Part shown: positions 57,881-64,000 of the stretch, piece after piece
Layout: every line of letters starts with the position of its first letter
How positions within the stretch are numbered: the first letter of the stretch is position 1
Source: Planotetraspora thailandica
Lineage (GTDB): Bacteria > Actinomycetota > Actinomycetes > Streptosporangiales > Streptosporangiaceae
Assembly (NCBI RefSeq): GCF_016863335.1
Contig: NZ_BOOR01000056.1
Location: 38,446-102,445 of the forward strand
Length of the DNA: 64,000 bases
Reading direction: 5' to 3'
Made by a program: the position numbers and the translations under genes
The notes under the pieces: model-generated
Database searches by the model: none
The model's input: the letters and a program-made list of their open reading frames with translations, nothing else
What the model was told of the DNA's origin: nothing

Positions 57881-58687
57881 ATGATGGGAGGCGTGAACGA
57901 CACGTCTACCTGGGCGATCGATGTGCACGCGCTCGGCGGCCCGACCTCCGTCATCGAGGTCGCCGGCCTGCGCCTGCTGACCGACCCGGCCTTCGACGAG
58001 CCCCGCGAATACCCGATAGGACCGGGGCGGGTGCTCGTCAAGACCGCGCCCACCGCTCTCAGCCCCGCCCAGCTCGGGCGCATCGACGCCGTGCTGCTGA
58101 CGCACGACCAGCACGTCGACAACCTCGACGTCTCCGGCCGCGCCTACCTCGCGGAAGCCCCCCTCGTGCTGACCACGGCGAGCGCCGCCGGGCGGCTCCC
58201 GGGCGCGATCACCGCCGTGGCCCCGTGGGAGCACGTCGACCTGCCGCGCCCCGGCGGAGGCACGGTGCGGGTGACCCGGGTGCCCGCCCTGCACGGCCCG
58301 GAGGGCAGTGAGCCCGTCGTCGGGGAGGTCGCCGGATTCGTGCTGACCGGCGACGGAGTCCCCACCACCTATGTCAGCGGGGACAACGCCTCGCTCCGCA
58401 TCGTGCGCGAGATCGCCGAGAGGTTCGGCCCGGTCGACGTCGCCATCCTGTTCGCGGGGGCGGCCAGGACCGCACTCGTCGACGGGTTCCTCACGCTCAC
58501 CAGCGCCGACGCGGTCGAGGCCGCCGAGATCCTCCAGGCCGGGCGCGTGGTGCCGCTGCACTACGACAGCTGGGCCCACTTCACCGAGGGAGGCGACGAC
58601 CTGCGCGAGGCGTTCACCCGGGCCGGGCTCGCCGGCCGCCTCATCCTGCTGGCCCCCGGGGAGAGCACTTCCATCACCTCCGGGTGA
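57881..58687 (+). CDS. MBL-fold metallo-hydrolase
   Basis: 268 residues; starts at 57884 (ATG) or 57893 (GTG) are also possible. WAIDVHALGGPTSVIEVAGL and LLTDPAFDEPREYPIGPG are the UlaG/YfeW-like entrance; the metal motif region reads LLTHDQHVDNLD (His75, His78, Asp80), a variant in which the usual HxHxDH spacing and last His are altered; GFVLTGDGVPTTYVSGDNAS and GRVVPLHYDSWAHF supply later ligands. Cytoplasmic; substrate unknown. Its last 14 bases overlap the convergent gene at 58674. Confidence 0.85.
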   Translation: MMGGVNDTSTWAIDVHALGGPTSVIEVAGLRLLTDPAFDEPREYPIGPGRVLVKTAPTALSPAQLGRIDAVLLTHDQHVDNLDVSGRAYLAEAPLVLTTASAAGRLPGAITAVAPWEHVDLPRPGGGTVRVTRVPALHGPEGSEPVVGEVAGFVLTGDGVPTTYVSGDNASLRIVREIAERFGPVDVAILFAGAARTALVDGFLTLTSADAVEAAEILQAGRVVPLHYDSWAHFTEGGDDLREAFTRAGLAGRLILLAPGESTSITSG

Positions 58688-59123
58688 GCTCCATGACCCA
58701 GTTGTCCACCCAGGTCTGCCCGCCGTCCAGGGAGAACGCCTGCTCCCAGCGAGCCGAGGTGTCCGTGATGCCCGACCAGACGAAGCGGGCGAGGATGTCC
58801 TTGCCCGCGTGGGTGTCCTCGCCGTAGAACTCGCCCCTGCCGCCGCTGAACCGGCCGACGACCGGCGGGAAGAGTTTGCCCGTGCGCGAACTGGACCAGT
58901 ACAGCGACCACTCCTCCCGCTCGCGGTCGAACAACCGGATCGTCAGCCCGGAGAAGCCCTTCGTCGGGAACTCGATCTCGTCGAAGCTGGCCCCGCCGCC
59001 GAAGTGCCGGGTGGCGCGGCTGACCGCGGGGAACTCCTCCCACGCGCTCGTCTCGTCGAGGAAGTCGGTACGCCACCGGTTGGCGACGTCCCAGGTGCCG
59101 GCCAGGAAGTCGAAGTCGTTCAC
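58674..59123 (-). CDS. Small conserved-type protein, DUF1579-like
   Basis: 149 residues from a GTG with AGGAG 8 nt upstream. It opens NDFDFLAGTWDVANRWRTDF, contains EFPTKGFSGLTIRLFDRERE, EWSLYWSSSRTGKLFPPVVG and ARFVWSGITDTSARWEQAFS, and resembles lipocalin/DUF1579-type beta-barrels. No ligand is known. It is translationally coupled to the upstream gene at 59120 by a 4-bp GTGA overlap. Confidence 0.75.
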   Translation of the reverse strand: MNDFDFLAGTWDVANRWRTDFLDETSAWEEFPAVSRATRHFGGGASFDEIEFPTKGFSGLTIRLFDREREEWSLYWSSSRTGKLFPPVVGRFSGGRGEFYGEDTHAGKDILARFVWSGITDTSARWEQAFSLDGGQTWVDNWVMELTRR

Positions 59124-59599
59124 GAGCGGTCTCCTGTGGTTCCTTCGGGAAGTGAGTCGGCAAGGTAGGCGTCGAGACCGGGCTCGTCGGGCGCGAGCAT
59201 GTGCCGTACCCACGCGTCGCGCTCATGGAGGAGCGGCGGCAGTTCCCACACGCAGCCGATCAGCGAGCCGTTCAGCCGGATGAAATGGGCGGAGTCGGTG
59301 TCCGGGCAGCCCAGCGCCGGCTGCCCGGCCACCGCGCCGGCGAAATGCAGTGCGTTGTCCCAGGCCCAGCTGTACGCGTTGATGTAGGCGCCGTCGTCGC
59401 CGCCCCGGTGCAGCACGACGAAGGTCGCAGGCGGCGTGCCGTCCGGCTCGGGGAAGAGCTCGGGGAGGATCGCGTACGCCGCCTTCTCGATCTCGGGATC
59501 GATGCCAGCCGGGTCGGCGGTGACGTGATAACGCTTGATGTGCCTGCCGCCCAGCTCGATCGGGGGCGGCACCCACAGGAGTTTCTCTGCGAAAGCCAT
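59120..59599 (-). CDS. Conserved-type protein of unknown function
   Basis: 159 residues beginning MAFAEKLLWVPPPIELGGRH. It contains RYHVTADPAGIDPEIEKAAY, ATFVVLHRGGDDGAYINAYS, WAWDNALHFAGAVAGQPALG and FIRLNGSLIGCVWELPPLLH. No family was recognised, but the evenly distributed conserved-looking Trp, His and Gly residues suggest an enzyme. It is the first gene of a two-gene unit with 58674 and is divergent from the WYL regulator at 59639, 39 nt away, which probably controls it. Confidence 0.72.
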   Translation of the reverse strand: MAFAEKLLWVPPPIELGGRHIKRYHVTADPAGIDPEIEKAAYAILPELFPEPDGTPPATFVVLHRGGDDGAYINAYSWAWDNALHFAGAVAGQPALGCPDTDSAHFIRLNGSLIGCVWELPPLLHERDAWVRHMLAPDEPGLDAYLADSLPEGTTGDRS

Positions 59600-59638
59600 G
59601 GCTGGACGCTAAAGCGGGTCTACTGCCATCTTGTGTCA

Positions 59639-60595
59639 GTGAAGTCGAGCCGCCTTCTGTCGATCCTCCTGCTGCTCCAGACGCGGGGGCGGATGACCGC
59701 GGCCCAGCTCGCCGCCGAGCTGGAGGTCTCCGTACGGACCGTCTACCGCGACGTCGAATCGCTGCACGCCGCCGGTGTGCCGCTTTACGGCGACGCCGGG
59801 CATTCCGGCGGCTACCAGCTCGTCGCGGGCTACCGCACCCGGCTCACCGGGCTCAGCACGACCGAGGCGGAGGCGCTGTTCCTGTCCGGAGTGCCAGGCC
59901 CGGCGGCCGAGCTCGGGCTCGGCTCCGCCCTCGCCGCCGCCCAGCTCAAGCTGCGCGCGGCACTGCCGCCCGAGCTGCGTGAGCAGGCCGACCGGATGCG
60001 GTCGCGCTTCCACCTCGACGCGCCCGGGTGGTACGCCGAGGACGACGAGGTGCCCTACCTGTCCCAGGTGGCCGACGCCGTGTGGCGCAGCCGGGTGCTC
60101 GACGTGCGCTACCGCCGGTGGAAGGAACCGACCGACGTCGACCGGCGGCTGGAGCCGTACGGGCTGGTGCTCAAGGCCGGGCGGTGGTACGTCGTCGCAG
60201 GGCCGGGGCCGCGCACCTACCGGGTCGACCAGATCCTCGGCCTTGCCGTACGAGACGAGGGGTTCGAGCCTCCGGAGGGCTTCGACCTGGCCGACCACTG
60301 GCGGCGCTACCAGGAGGACTTCCACGAACGACTGATTTGGGGCGAGGCCGTCGTCCGCCTCGCCCCACGGGCGGCGTCCCGGCTCACCGGAGCCGCCCGG
60401 CGGGCGCTGGCGGCGACCGGCATCCCCGAGCCGGACGGCTGGACCCGCGCGACACTGCCCATCGAGTCGCTCGACCACGCCCACGCGGCCTTCCTCGCGA
60501 TGGGCACGGACGTCGAGGTGCTCGAACCGCCGGACCTGCGCGAACGCCTGGCCGAGACCTCCCGTGCCCTCGCGGCCCGCTACGCCGCCGGGTGA
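59639..60595 (+). CDS. WYL-domain (YafY-type) transcriptional regulator
   Basis: 318 residues from GTG 59639 (GTG at 59633 also possible). DeoR-like winged HTH: RLLSILLLLQTRGRMTAAQL, AAELEVSVRTVYRDVESLHA. The WYL domain (~150-240) shows RVLDVRYRRWKEPTDVDRRL, EPYGLVLKAGRWYVVAGPGP, RTYRVDQILGL. The C-terminal WCX extension follows. WYL regulators bind nucleic acid or nucleotide-like ligands and often control their divergent neighbour, here the two-gene unit at 58674-59599. Confidence 0.9.
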   Translation: MKSSRLLSILLLLQTRGRMTAAQLAAELEVSVRTVYRDVESLHAAGVPLYGDAGHSGGYQLVAGYRTRLTGLSTTEAEALFLSGVPGPAAELGLGSALAAAQLKLRAALPPELREQADRMRSRFHLDAPGWYAEDDEVPYLSQVADAVWRSRVLDVRYRRWKEPTDVDRRLEPYGLVLKAGRWYVVAGPGPRTYRVDQILGLAVRDEGFEPPEGFDLADHWRRYQEDFHERLIWGEAVVRLAPRAASRLTGAARRALAATGIPEPDGWTRATLPIESLDHAHAAFLAMGTDVEVLEPPDLRERLAETSRALAARYAAG

Positions 60596-60611
60596 CACCG
60601 GCTCGCACACA

Positions 60612-61049
60612 TCAGTCGGCGACGAGGCGGGTCCGGTTCCTTTCGTGCTCGCGCTGCCGCCGGACCACATAGGTGCCCGGAGCGCAGCCCGAGGCGCCGT
60701 GCTCCGGGTGCAGCAGATAGACGGGGGCCGAGGCCTTGAAGATGCCGATGGCCAGCCAGTGGGAGTCGGTGAGGCCGGTCGTCCACCGGCAGGTGCCCGG
60801 CTCGGCGACGAGCGTGTGGGGGTTGCCCCCGGCCGCCCCGCGCAGCAGCTCGACGCCTTCGGGCGGCACGTCCCTCCAGCGGGCATCCGGCCAGAGCTGT
60901 ACGGACGTCGCGATGACCGGGAGTGGGACGACGATGAGGTCGCCCTGGGCCTGGAGACCGTCGACGACGGGGATGCGCACCGACTGCTCGAGGTGGTCGA
61001 GCACGGCGAGGCCGGTCTGGCGGGAGAGCGAAGCGAGAGTCACAGTCAT
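60612..61049 (-). CDS. Unknown protein paired with DUF6745 gene
   Basis: 145 residues, GAGGTG 5-10 nt before ATG 61049. It contains VRIPVVDGLQAQGDLIVVPL, WRDVPPEGVELLRGAAGGNP and HTLVAEPGTCRWTTGLTDSH, with a C-terminal YVVRRQREHERNRTRLVAD. No known domain was recognised. It lies 10 nt downstream of the DUF6745 gene in the same direction. The pair recalls small two-component conflict or housekeeping cassettes, but no function can be stated. Confidence 0.7.
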   Translation of the reverse strand: MTVTLASLSRQTGLAVLDHLEQSVRIPVVDGLQAQGDLIVVPLPVIATSVQLWPDARWRDVPPEGVELLRGAAGGNPHTLVAEPGTCRWTTGLTDSHWLAIGIFKASAPVYLLHPEHGASGCAPGTYVVRRQREHERNRTRLVAD

Positions 61050-61059
61050 GGGGATCACC

Positions 61060-62142
61060 TCAGGTTCGGCGGACGAGAAGGGAGTACTGCTCGGCGGACA
61101 ACCCGTAGGTCCAGCCGGCGGCGGCGATCGGATCGGCGATGAAGCCCGGCACGGTCAGCCCGTACCGGCGGCGGCGCCCGTCGCGTTCGACCGATCCGTT
61201 GACCGCGAGGAGCACCCTGGTCTCCTTGCGCATGTTGTAGAGCCGCAGTTCCACGCCCGGATTGCCCGGGTCGGGAGCGGACGCGACCAGCCGCAGCCCG
61301 GCCTGGTCGATGTAGGAGGCCCAGCCGAGTTGCTCGATCGCACACCGCCTCACCTCGACGTTGGCCTCACGCGCGATCCGCTCGGGGGTCGGGTCGATGA
61401 TCACCCACGAGGGCACCCGCGTGCCGTGCCAGGCGTAGACGTCCCACCCGTCGGCATAACGCACCGCGGGGCCGTCCGAGCAGTGCAGCCGCACCTCGCC
61501 GTCGTCGCCCGCGACCTCCGTCCCTATGGCGACGGGCCGCTCGGAGATCACGCACACGTCTTCACGCGGCCACCACCATCCGCATGACCTGGCGAGCGTC
61601 GCCCACAGGTCGAGCTGCCGGCTCTGTTCGGGGGTGAAGACCACACCGGCCGCCCGGCGAAGGGCGTCGTAGTGGGCGACCCACGAGACGCACTGAGCTG
61701 TGTCCCAGTTCCTCCCAGGGTGGAACCGCATGCCGTACGCCCCGTCGAGCGCCATCAACAGCGTGCTGTTGGACGACCTCAAAAGCGAGGCGCGAACCTT
61801 CTGGCCGATCAGCTGGGCCATGCCCTGGTGCACATGTCTGACCTGGCCGTCGAGCCGTAGGCACAGCTGTCTCATCGAAGTGGAGAGCCGCGGCGGCACG
61901 GGCCACTCTGACATGCGATCGACGGTTTCGGCGGCTCGTAGACGCACACCTGGAGGGACGGTTTCCAGAGCGGCCATCGGTGAGGCGACCCAGTGGAAAC
62001 GCGGGGGAGACAGGCCGATCAGGCGATACAGCTCGGAAATGGCGGCCTGCGCCGCCGTACGGTCGGCCAGCAGCGTCGACAACGCCACGCCCAGCCATTC
62101 TTCACGGATTTCGGCAGCTTCCCGCTGCACGAGAACGCTCAC
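61060..62142 (-). CDS. DUF6745-type protein
   Basis: 360 residues. The C-terminal ~180 residues read CSDGPAVRYADGWDVYAWHG, TRVPSWVIIDPTPERIAREA and NVEVRRCAIEQLGWASYIDQ, a pattern I associate with DUF6745 of actinobacterial proteins. The N-terminal part is helical with FHWVASPMAALETVPPGVRL. No catalytic motif is obvious. It forms a unit with 60612 and is divergent from the gene at 62239. A repeat-like WYG/DG content is absent. Family assignment is from memory and unverified. Confidence 0.7.
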   Translation of the reverse strand: MSVLVQREAAEIREEWLGVALSTLLADRTAAQAAISELYRLIGLSPPRFHWVASPMAALETVPPGVRLRAAETVDRMSEWPVPPRLSTSMRQLCLRLDGQVRHVHQGMAQLIGQKVRASLLRSSNSTLLMALDGAYGMRFHPGRNWDTAQCVSWVAHYDALRRAAGVVFTPEQSRQLDLWATLARSCGWWWPREDVCVISERPVAIGTEVAGDDGEVRLHCSDGPAVRYADGWDVYAWHGTRVPSWVIIDPTPERIAREANVEVRRCAIEQLGWASYIDQAGLRLVASAPDPGNPGVELRLYNMRKETRVLLAVNGSVERDGRRRRYGLTVPGFIADPIAAAGWTYGLSAEQYSLLVRRT

Positions 62143-62238
62143 CGAGCGAGGGCGATGACGCCCCTTTCAATGATCATGTGTCGAATGGTGACAGATCAGG
62201 ATTAATCATGTCCACCATTGAATTGGGATGATTTCGCT

Positions 62239-62688
62239 GTGACGCTGCGAATCAATCCCACGCGAGAGCCCGCGTCCGGTGTCTGCGACTGCTGCCAGAC
62301 GCCGTTCGAGCGGGTCAACGGCTTCGTCAACGACGACGACGGAATCTGCGGGATCTATTACGCCTCCTGCTATCACCACAACGGGATGCACGAGGCGTGG
62401 ATCGACGTGATCATGGATGATGCCTGGGACCAGGAACATCCCGCGACGCATCCCGGGCCTGACCGTGTGACCTTCGGGTGCCGGGTCGGCCCCGTCGAGG
62501 GTCGGCCCGCTCCTGCATGCTCTCTGGTCACGGGCGCGGAAGTTGCTCCCGACGATCCGCTGTACGGCCGGAAGCTGACCCGGGAACACGCTCTGGCGCA
62601 CCCGTGGCTGCCCGGCTACTGGGCGGTCGTCGACCACATCCTCGAACACGACCAGACGGTCAACCGGCACCTGTACGGCGCTCACTGA
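62239..62688 (+). CDS. Small Cys-rich protein of unknown function
   Basis: About 149 residues from GTG 62239 (TTG at 62218 in frame is an alternative). A metal-type CDCC motif lies in ASGVCDCCQTPFERVNGFVN, with later YYASCYHHNGMHEAWIDVIM and GPDRVTFGCRVGP; the Cys and His spacing suggests a zinc site. C-terminal LAHPWLPGYWAVVDHILEHD. It is a probable soluble protein related to small uncharacterised actinobacterial proteins. The stop is 7 nt from the end of the convergent XRE gene. Confidence 0.7.
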   Translation: MTLRINPTREPASGVCDCCQTPFERVNGFVNDDDGICGIYYASCYHHNGMHEAWIDVIMDDAWDQEHPATHPGPDRVTFGCRVGPVEGRPAPACSLVTGAEVAPDDPLYGRKLTREHALAHPWLPGYWAVVDHILEHDQTVNRHLYGAH

Positions 62689-62695
62689 GCGGCGG

Positions 62696-62971
62696 TCAGG
62701 CGGACAGTTGCTGCTCCTGGCAGTCGGCGCCGACCACGCAGGCGGCGGCCAGTTCGTCCAGCGACATGCCGAGAGCCGACGCCAGCGCGGCGACGGTGAA
62801 GAAGGCGGGCGTCGGCGCCCGGCCGGTCTCGATCTTGCGCAGCGTCTCCGCGGACACTCCCGCCGCCGCGGCGATGTCCACCATGCTGCGCTCACCGCGC
62901 GCCTGACGGAGCAGCATGCCGAACCGCTCTCCGCGCTCACGTTCCGACGGGGTCAAGGGAGGTCTCACCAT
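62696..62971 (-). CDS. XRE-family helix-turn-helix regulator
   Basis: 91 residues from ATG 62971. The HTH is RFGMLLRQARGERSMVDIAA, AAGVSAETLRKIETGRAPTP followed by AFFTVAALASALGMSLDELA. No effector domain. It is divergent from the methionine aminopeptidase gene, with an imperfect 22-bp palindrome in the gap, so it may regulate itself and possibly that gene. Confidence 0.9.
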   Translation of the reverse strand: MVRPPLTPSERERGERFGMLLRQARGERSMVDIAAAAGVSAETLRKIETGRAPTPAFFTVAALASALGMSLDELAAACVVGADCQEQQLSA

Positions 62972-62978
62972 GCCCGTG

Positions 62979-63000
62979 ATACTAATACCGGTATAAGTAT
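62979..63000. promoter_or_regulatory. Imperfect 22-bp palindrome, candidate XRE operator
   Basis: A perfect core ATACCGGTAT is flanked symmetrically by single A.A mismatches and then ATACT/AGTAT arms, giving 20 of 22 symmetrical positions. It begins 8 nt upstream of the XRE start codon. Confidence 0.65.
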
Positions 63001-63029
63001 TGGACGACATCGACGGGAAGTCGCCGGAC

Positions 63030-63797
63030 ATGGTGGAGATCAAGGACAAGGCCGCACTGGACGCCATGCGCGAAGCCGGGCGTGTGGTGGCGAACGCGCT
63101 CGCGGCCGCACGTGACGCGGCGGCCGTCGGAGTGTCCCTGCAGGAGCTGGACGAGGCGGCCCGTGACGTGCTCGGCAAGGCAGGGGCGAGGTCTCCGTTC
63201 CTCGGTTATCGCCCCTCCTTCGCCCCGGTGCCCTTCCCCGCGGTCCTCTGCACGTCGGTCAACGACGCCATCGTGCATGGCATCCCGAACGGCTACCGCC
63301 TGCACGATGGCGACCTGGTCAGCATCGACTGCGGAGCCGAGCTCGACGGCTGGACGGGTGACGCGGCCGTCAGCTTCGTCGTCGGCACTCCCCGCCCCGA
63401 GGACCAGCAGCTCATCGCCGCCACCCAGGCGGCCCTCGACGCCGGCATTGCCGCAGCCGTCGAAGGCAACCGCATCGGCGACATCTCCCACGCCATCGGC
63501 GCCGTCGCGCAGGCGGCCCGCTGCGGCATGCCCGCGGACTTCGGCGGCCACGGCATCGGCCGCCGGATGCACGAGGACCCGCACGTCTCCAACCGGGGCC
63601 GTCCCGGGCGCGGCTACCCGCTGCGCCCCGGCCTGACCCTCGCCATCGAGCCGATGCTCATCGCGGGCGGGCGCGACGACTACCGCGTCAGCGCCGACGG
63701 CTGGACGCTCCGTACGGTCGACGGCAGCCGGGCGGCGCACATCGAGCACACCGTTGCCATCACAACGGAGGGGCCCCAGATCCTCACGCTGCCCTGA
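63030..63797 (+). CDS. map: Type I methionine aminopeptidase
   Basis: 255 residues from ATG 63030 (GGGAAG 9 nt upstream; the TTG at 63000 is an alternative). Metal ligands of the family are visible: Asp in VSIDCGAEL and Asp in DGWTGDAAVSF, His in GGHGIGRRMHEDP, Glu in LTLAIEPML and Glu in AAHIEHTVAI. It removes N-terminal Met from nascent proteins. There is no N-terminal zinc extension. Actinomycetes usually have several paralogues; this one sits with an XRE regulator rather than with ribosomal genes, so it is probably an accessory copy. Confidence 0.93.
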   Translation: MVEIKDKAALDAMREAGRVVANALAAARDAAAVGVSLQELDEAARDVLGKAGARSPFLGYRPSFAPVPFPAVLCTSVNDAIVHGIPNGYRLHDGDLVSIDCGAELDGWTGDAAVSFVVGTPRPEDQQLIAATQAALDAGIAAAVEGNRIGDISHAIGAVAQAARCGMPADFGGHGIGRRMHEDPHVSNRGRPGRGYPLRPGLTLAIEPMLIAGGRDDYRVSADGWTLRTVDGSRAAHIEHTVAITTEGPQILTLP

Positions 63798-63864
63798 CCG
63801 TGTCGACGTTCGCGTGTCTCTTGGGCGCAAGCCATCCCTTGGGGTCACAACGGATAGAAATTCT

Positions 63865-63885
63865 GTTCGATATTTGTAGTCGAAC
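63865..63885. promoter_or_regulatory. Inverted repeat upstream of the last gene
   Basis: GTTCGA and TCGAAC flank a 9-nt AT-rich spacer, about 64 nt before the truncated gene at 63949. The local AT-richness suggests a promoter region. Confidence 0.35.
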
Positions 63886-63948
63886 GATTACTGTGCGTAA
63901 GAGCATTCAGGCACAGTTTCGATCCAGGGCTCTTGAGGGGAGGCGGAC

Positions 63949-64000
63949 GTGGCCGATCAGCGCAGGCGTCCGTCTCCTGCTTCTGGCGAGTTCGTTGGTT
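63949..64000 (+). CDS. Start of a truncated gene
   Basis: GTG at 63949 is preceded by GGGGAGG at 6-12 nt and opens a frame reading VADQRRRPSPASGEFVG to the window edge. Only 17 codons are visible, so no function can be assigned. Confidence 0.5.
   Translation, partial: MADQRRRPSPASGEFVG

Overview
The window is high-GC DNA (roughly 70% G+C by eye) from an actinomycete. ECF sigma factors, LAL-type LuxR regulators, WYL and HxlR regulators, lamin-tail-domain and NLP secreted proteins, DUF3817 and CU044_5270-type proteins all point to a filamentous actinobacterium. The habitual 'cgtacgg' usage suggests Streptosporangiales, but that placement is a guess. No rRNA or tRNA genes and no CRISPR array were seen. 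The content is accessory chromosome: regulators, secreted enzymes, resistance-like genes and catabolism, in short divergent or convergent units.

1-13.2 kb: a 5'-truncated prolyl oligopeptidase, a PAS histidine kinase, a decayed stretch with a truncated glycosyltransferase, a DHFR-like reductase, a SigG-type ECF sigma factor, a divergent MmyB-like regulator / NTF2-cupin unit sharing a perfect 22-bp palindrome, a secreted lamin-tail protein, a second ECF sigma with its membrane partner, a DUF4232 lipoprotein, a barstar-domain protein and a secreted beta-propeller. 13.6-24 kb: an ExeM-type secreted nuclease with three CBM repeats, a GntR-MFS operon, an acyltransferase bracketed by 40-bp direct repeats, and the first of two large divergent LuxR/AAA regulators. 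24-34 kb: the second LuxR/AAA regulator, two alpha/beta hydrolases, an HD protein, an IS110-family element with a structured left end (possible bridge RNA), a DinB protein and a glycine-rich secreted protein with 66-bp tandem repeats.

34-43 kb: small membrane proteins, a GlxA-type regulator, an NLP (NPP1) toxin-like protein, an F420-dependent-reductase-like/MarR pair with doubled operators, an ABC-F ribosome-protection protein behind a uORF/hairpin leader, a flavoprotein disulfide reductase, and an antitoxin-like gene broken by an in-frame TAG. 43-54 kb: the most coherent system, a B12-dependent diol/glycerol dehydratase (small subunit plus large-medium fusion), its two-part reactivase and a GlcG/HbpS protein. 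An aldehyde dehydrogenase plus DUF779 gene lies about 5 kb away, controlled by a divergent GAF/SARP-like regulator. The same GTTGC-N6-GTTGC repeat lies in the same orientation upstream of both the aldehyde dehydrogenase and the dehydratase operon, suggesting one regulator joins them into a microcompartment-free diol-to-acid pathway. 54-64 kb: an acyltransferase, a TetM-like ribosomal protection GTPase with an overlapping leader ORF, an MBL hydrolase, several uncharacterised small proteins, a WYL regulator, a DUF6745 protein, an XRE regulator with a palindromic operator, and a type I methionine aminopeptidase.

All calls come from reading the sequence. No homology searches were run.
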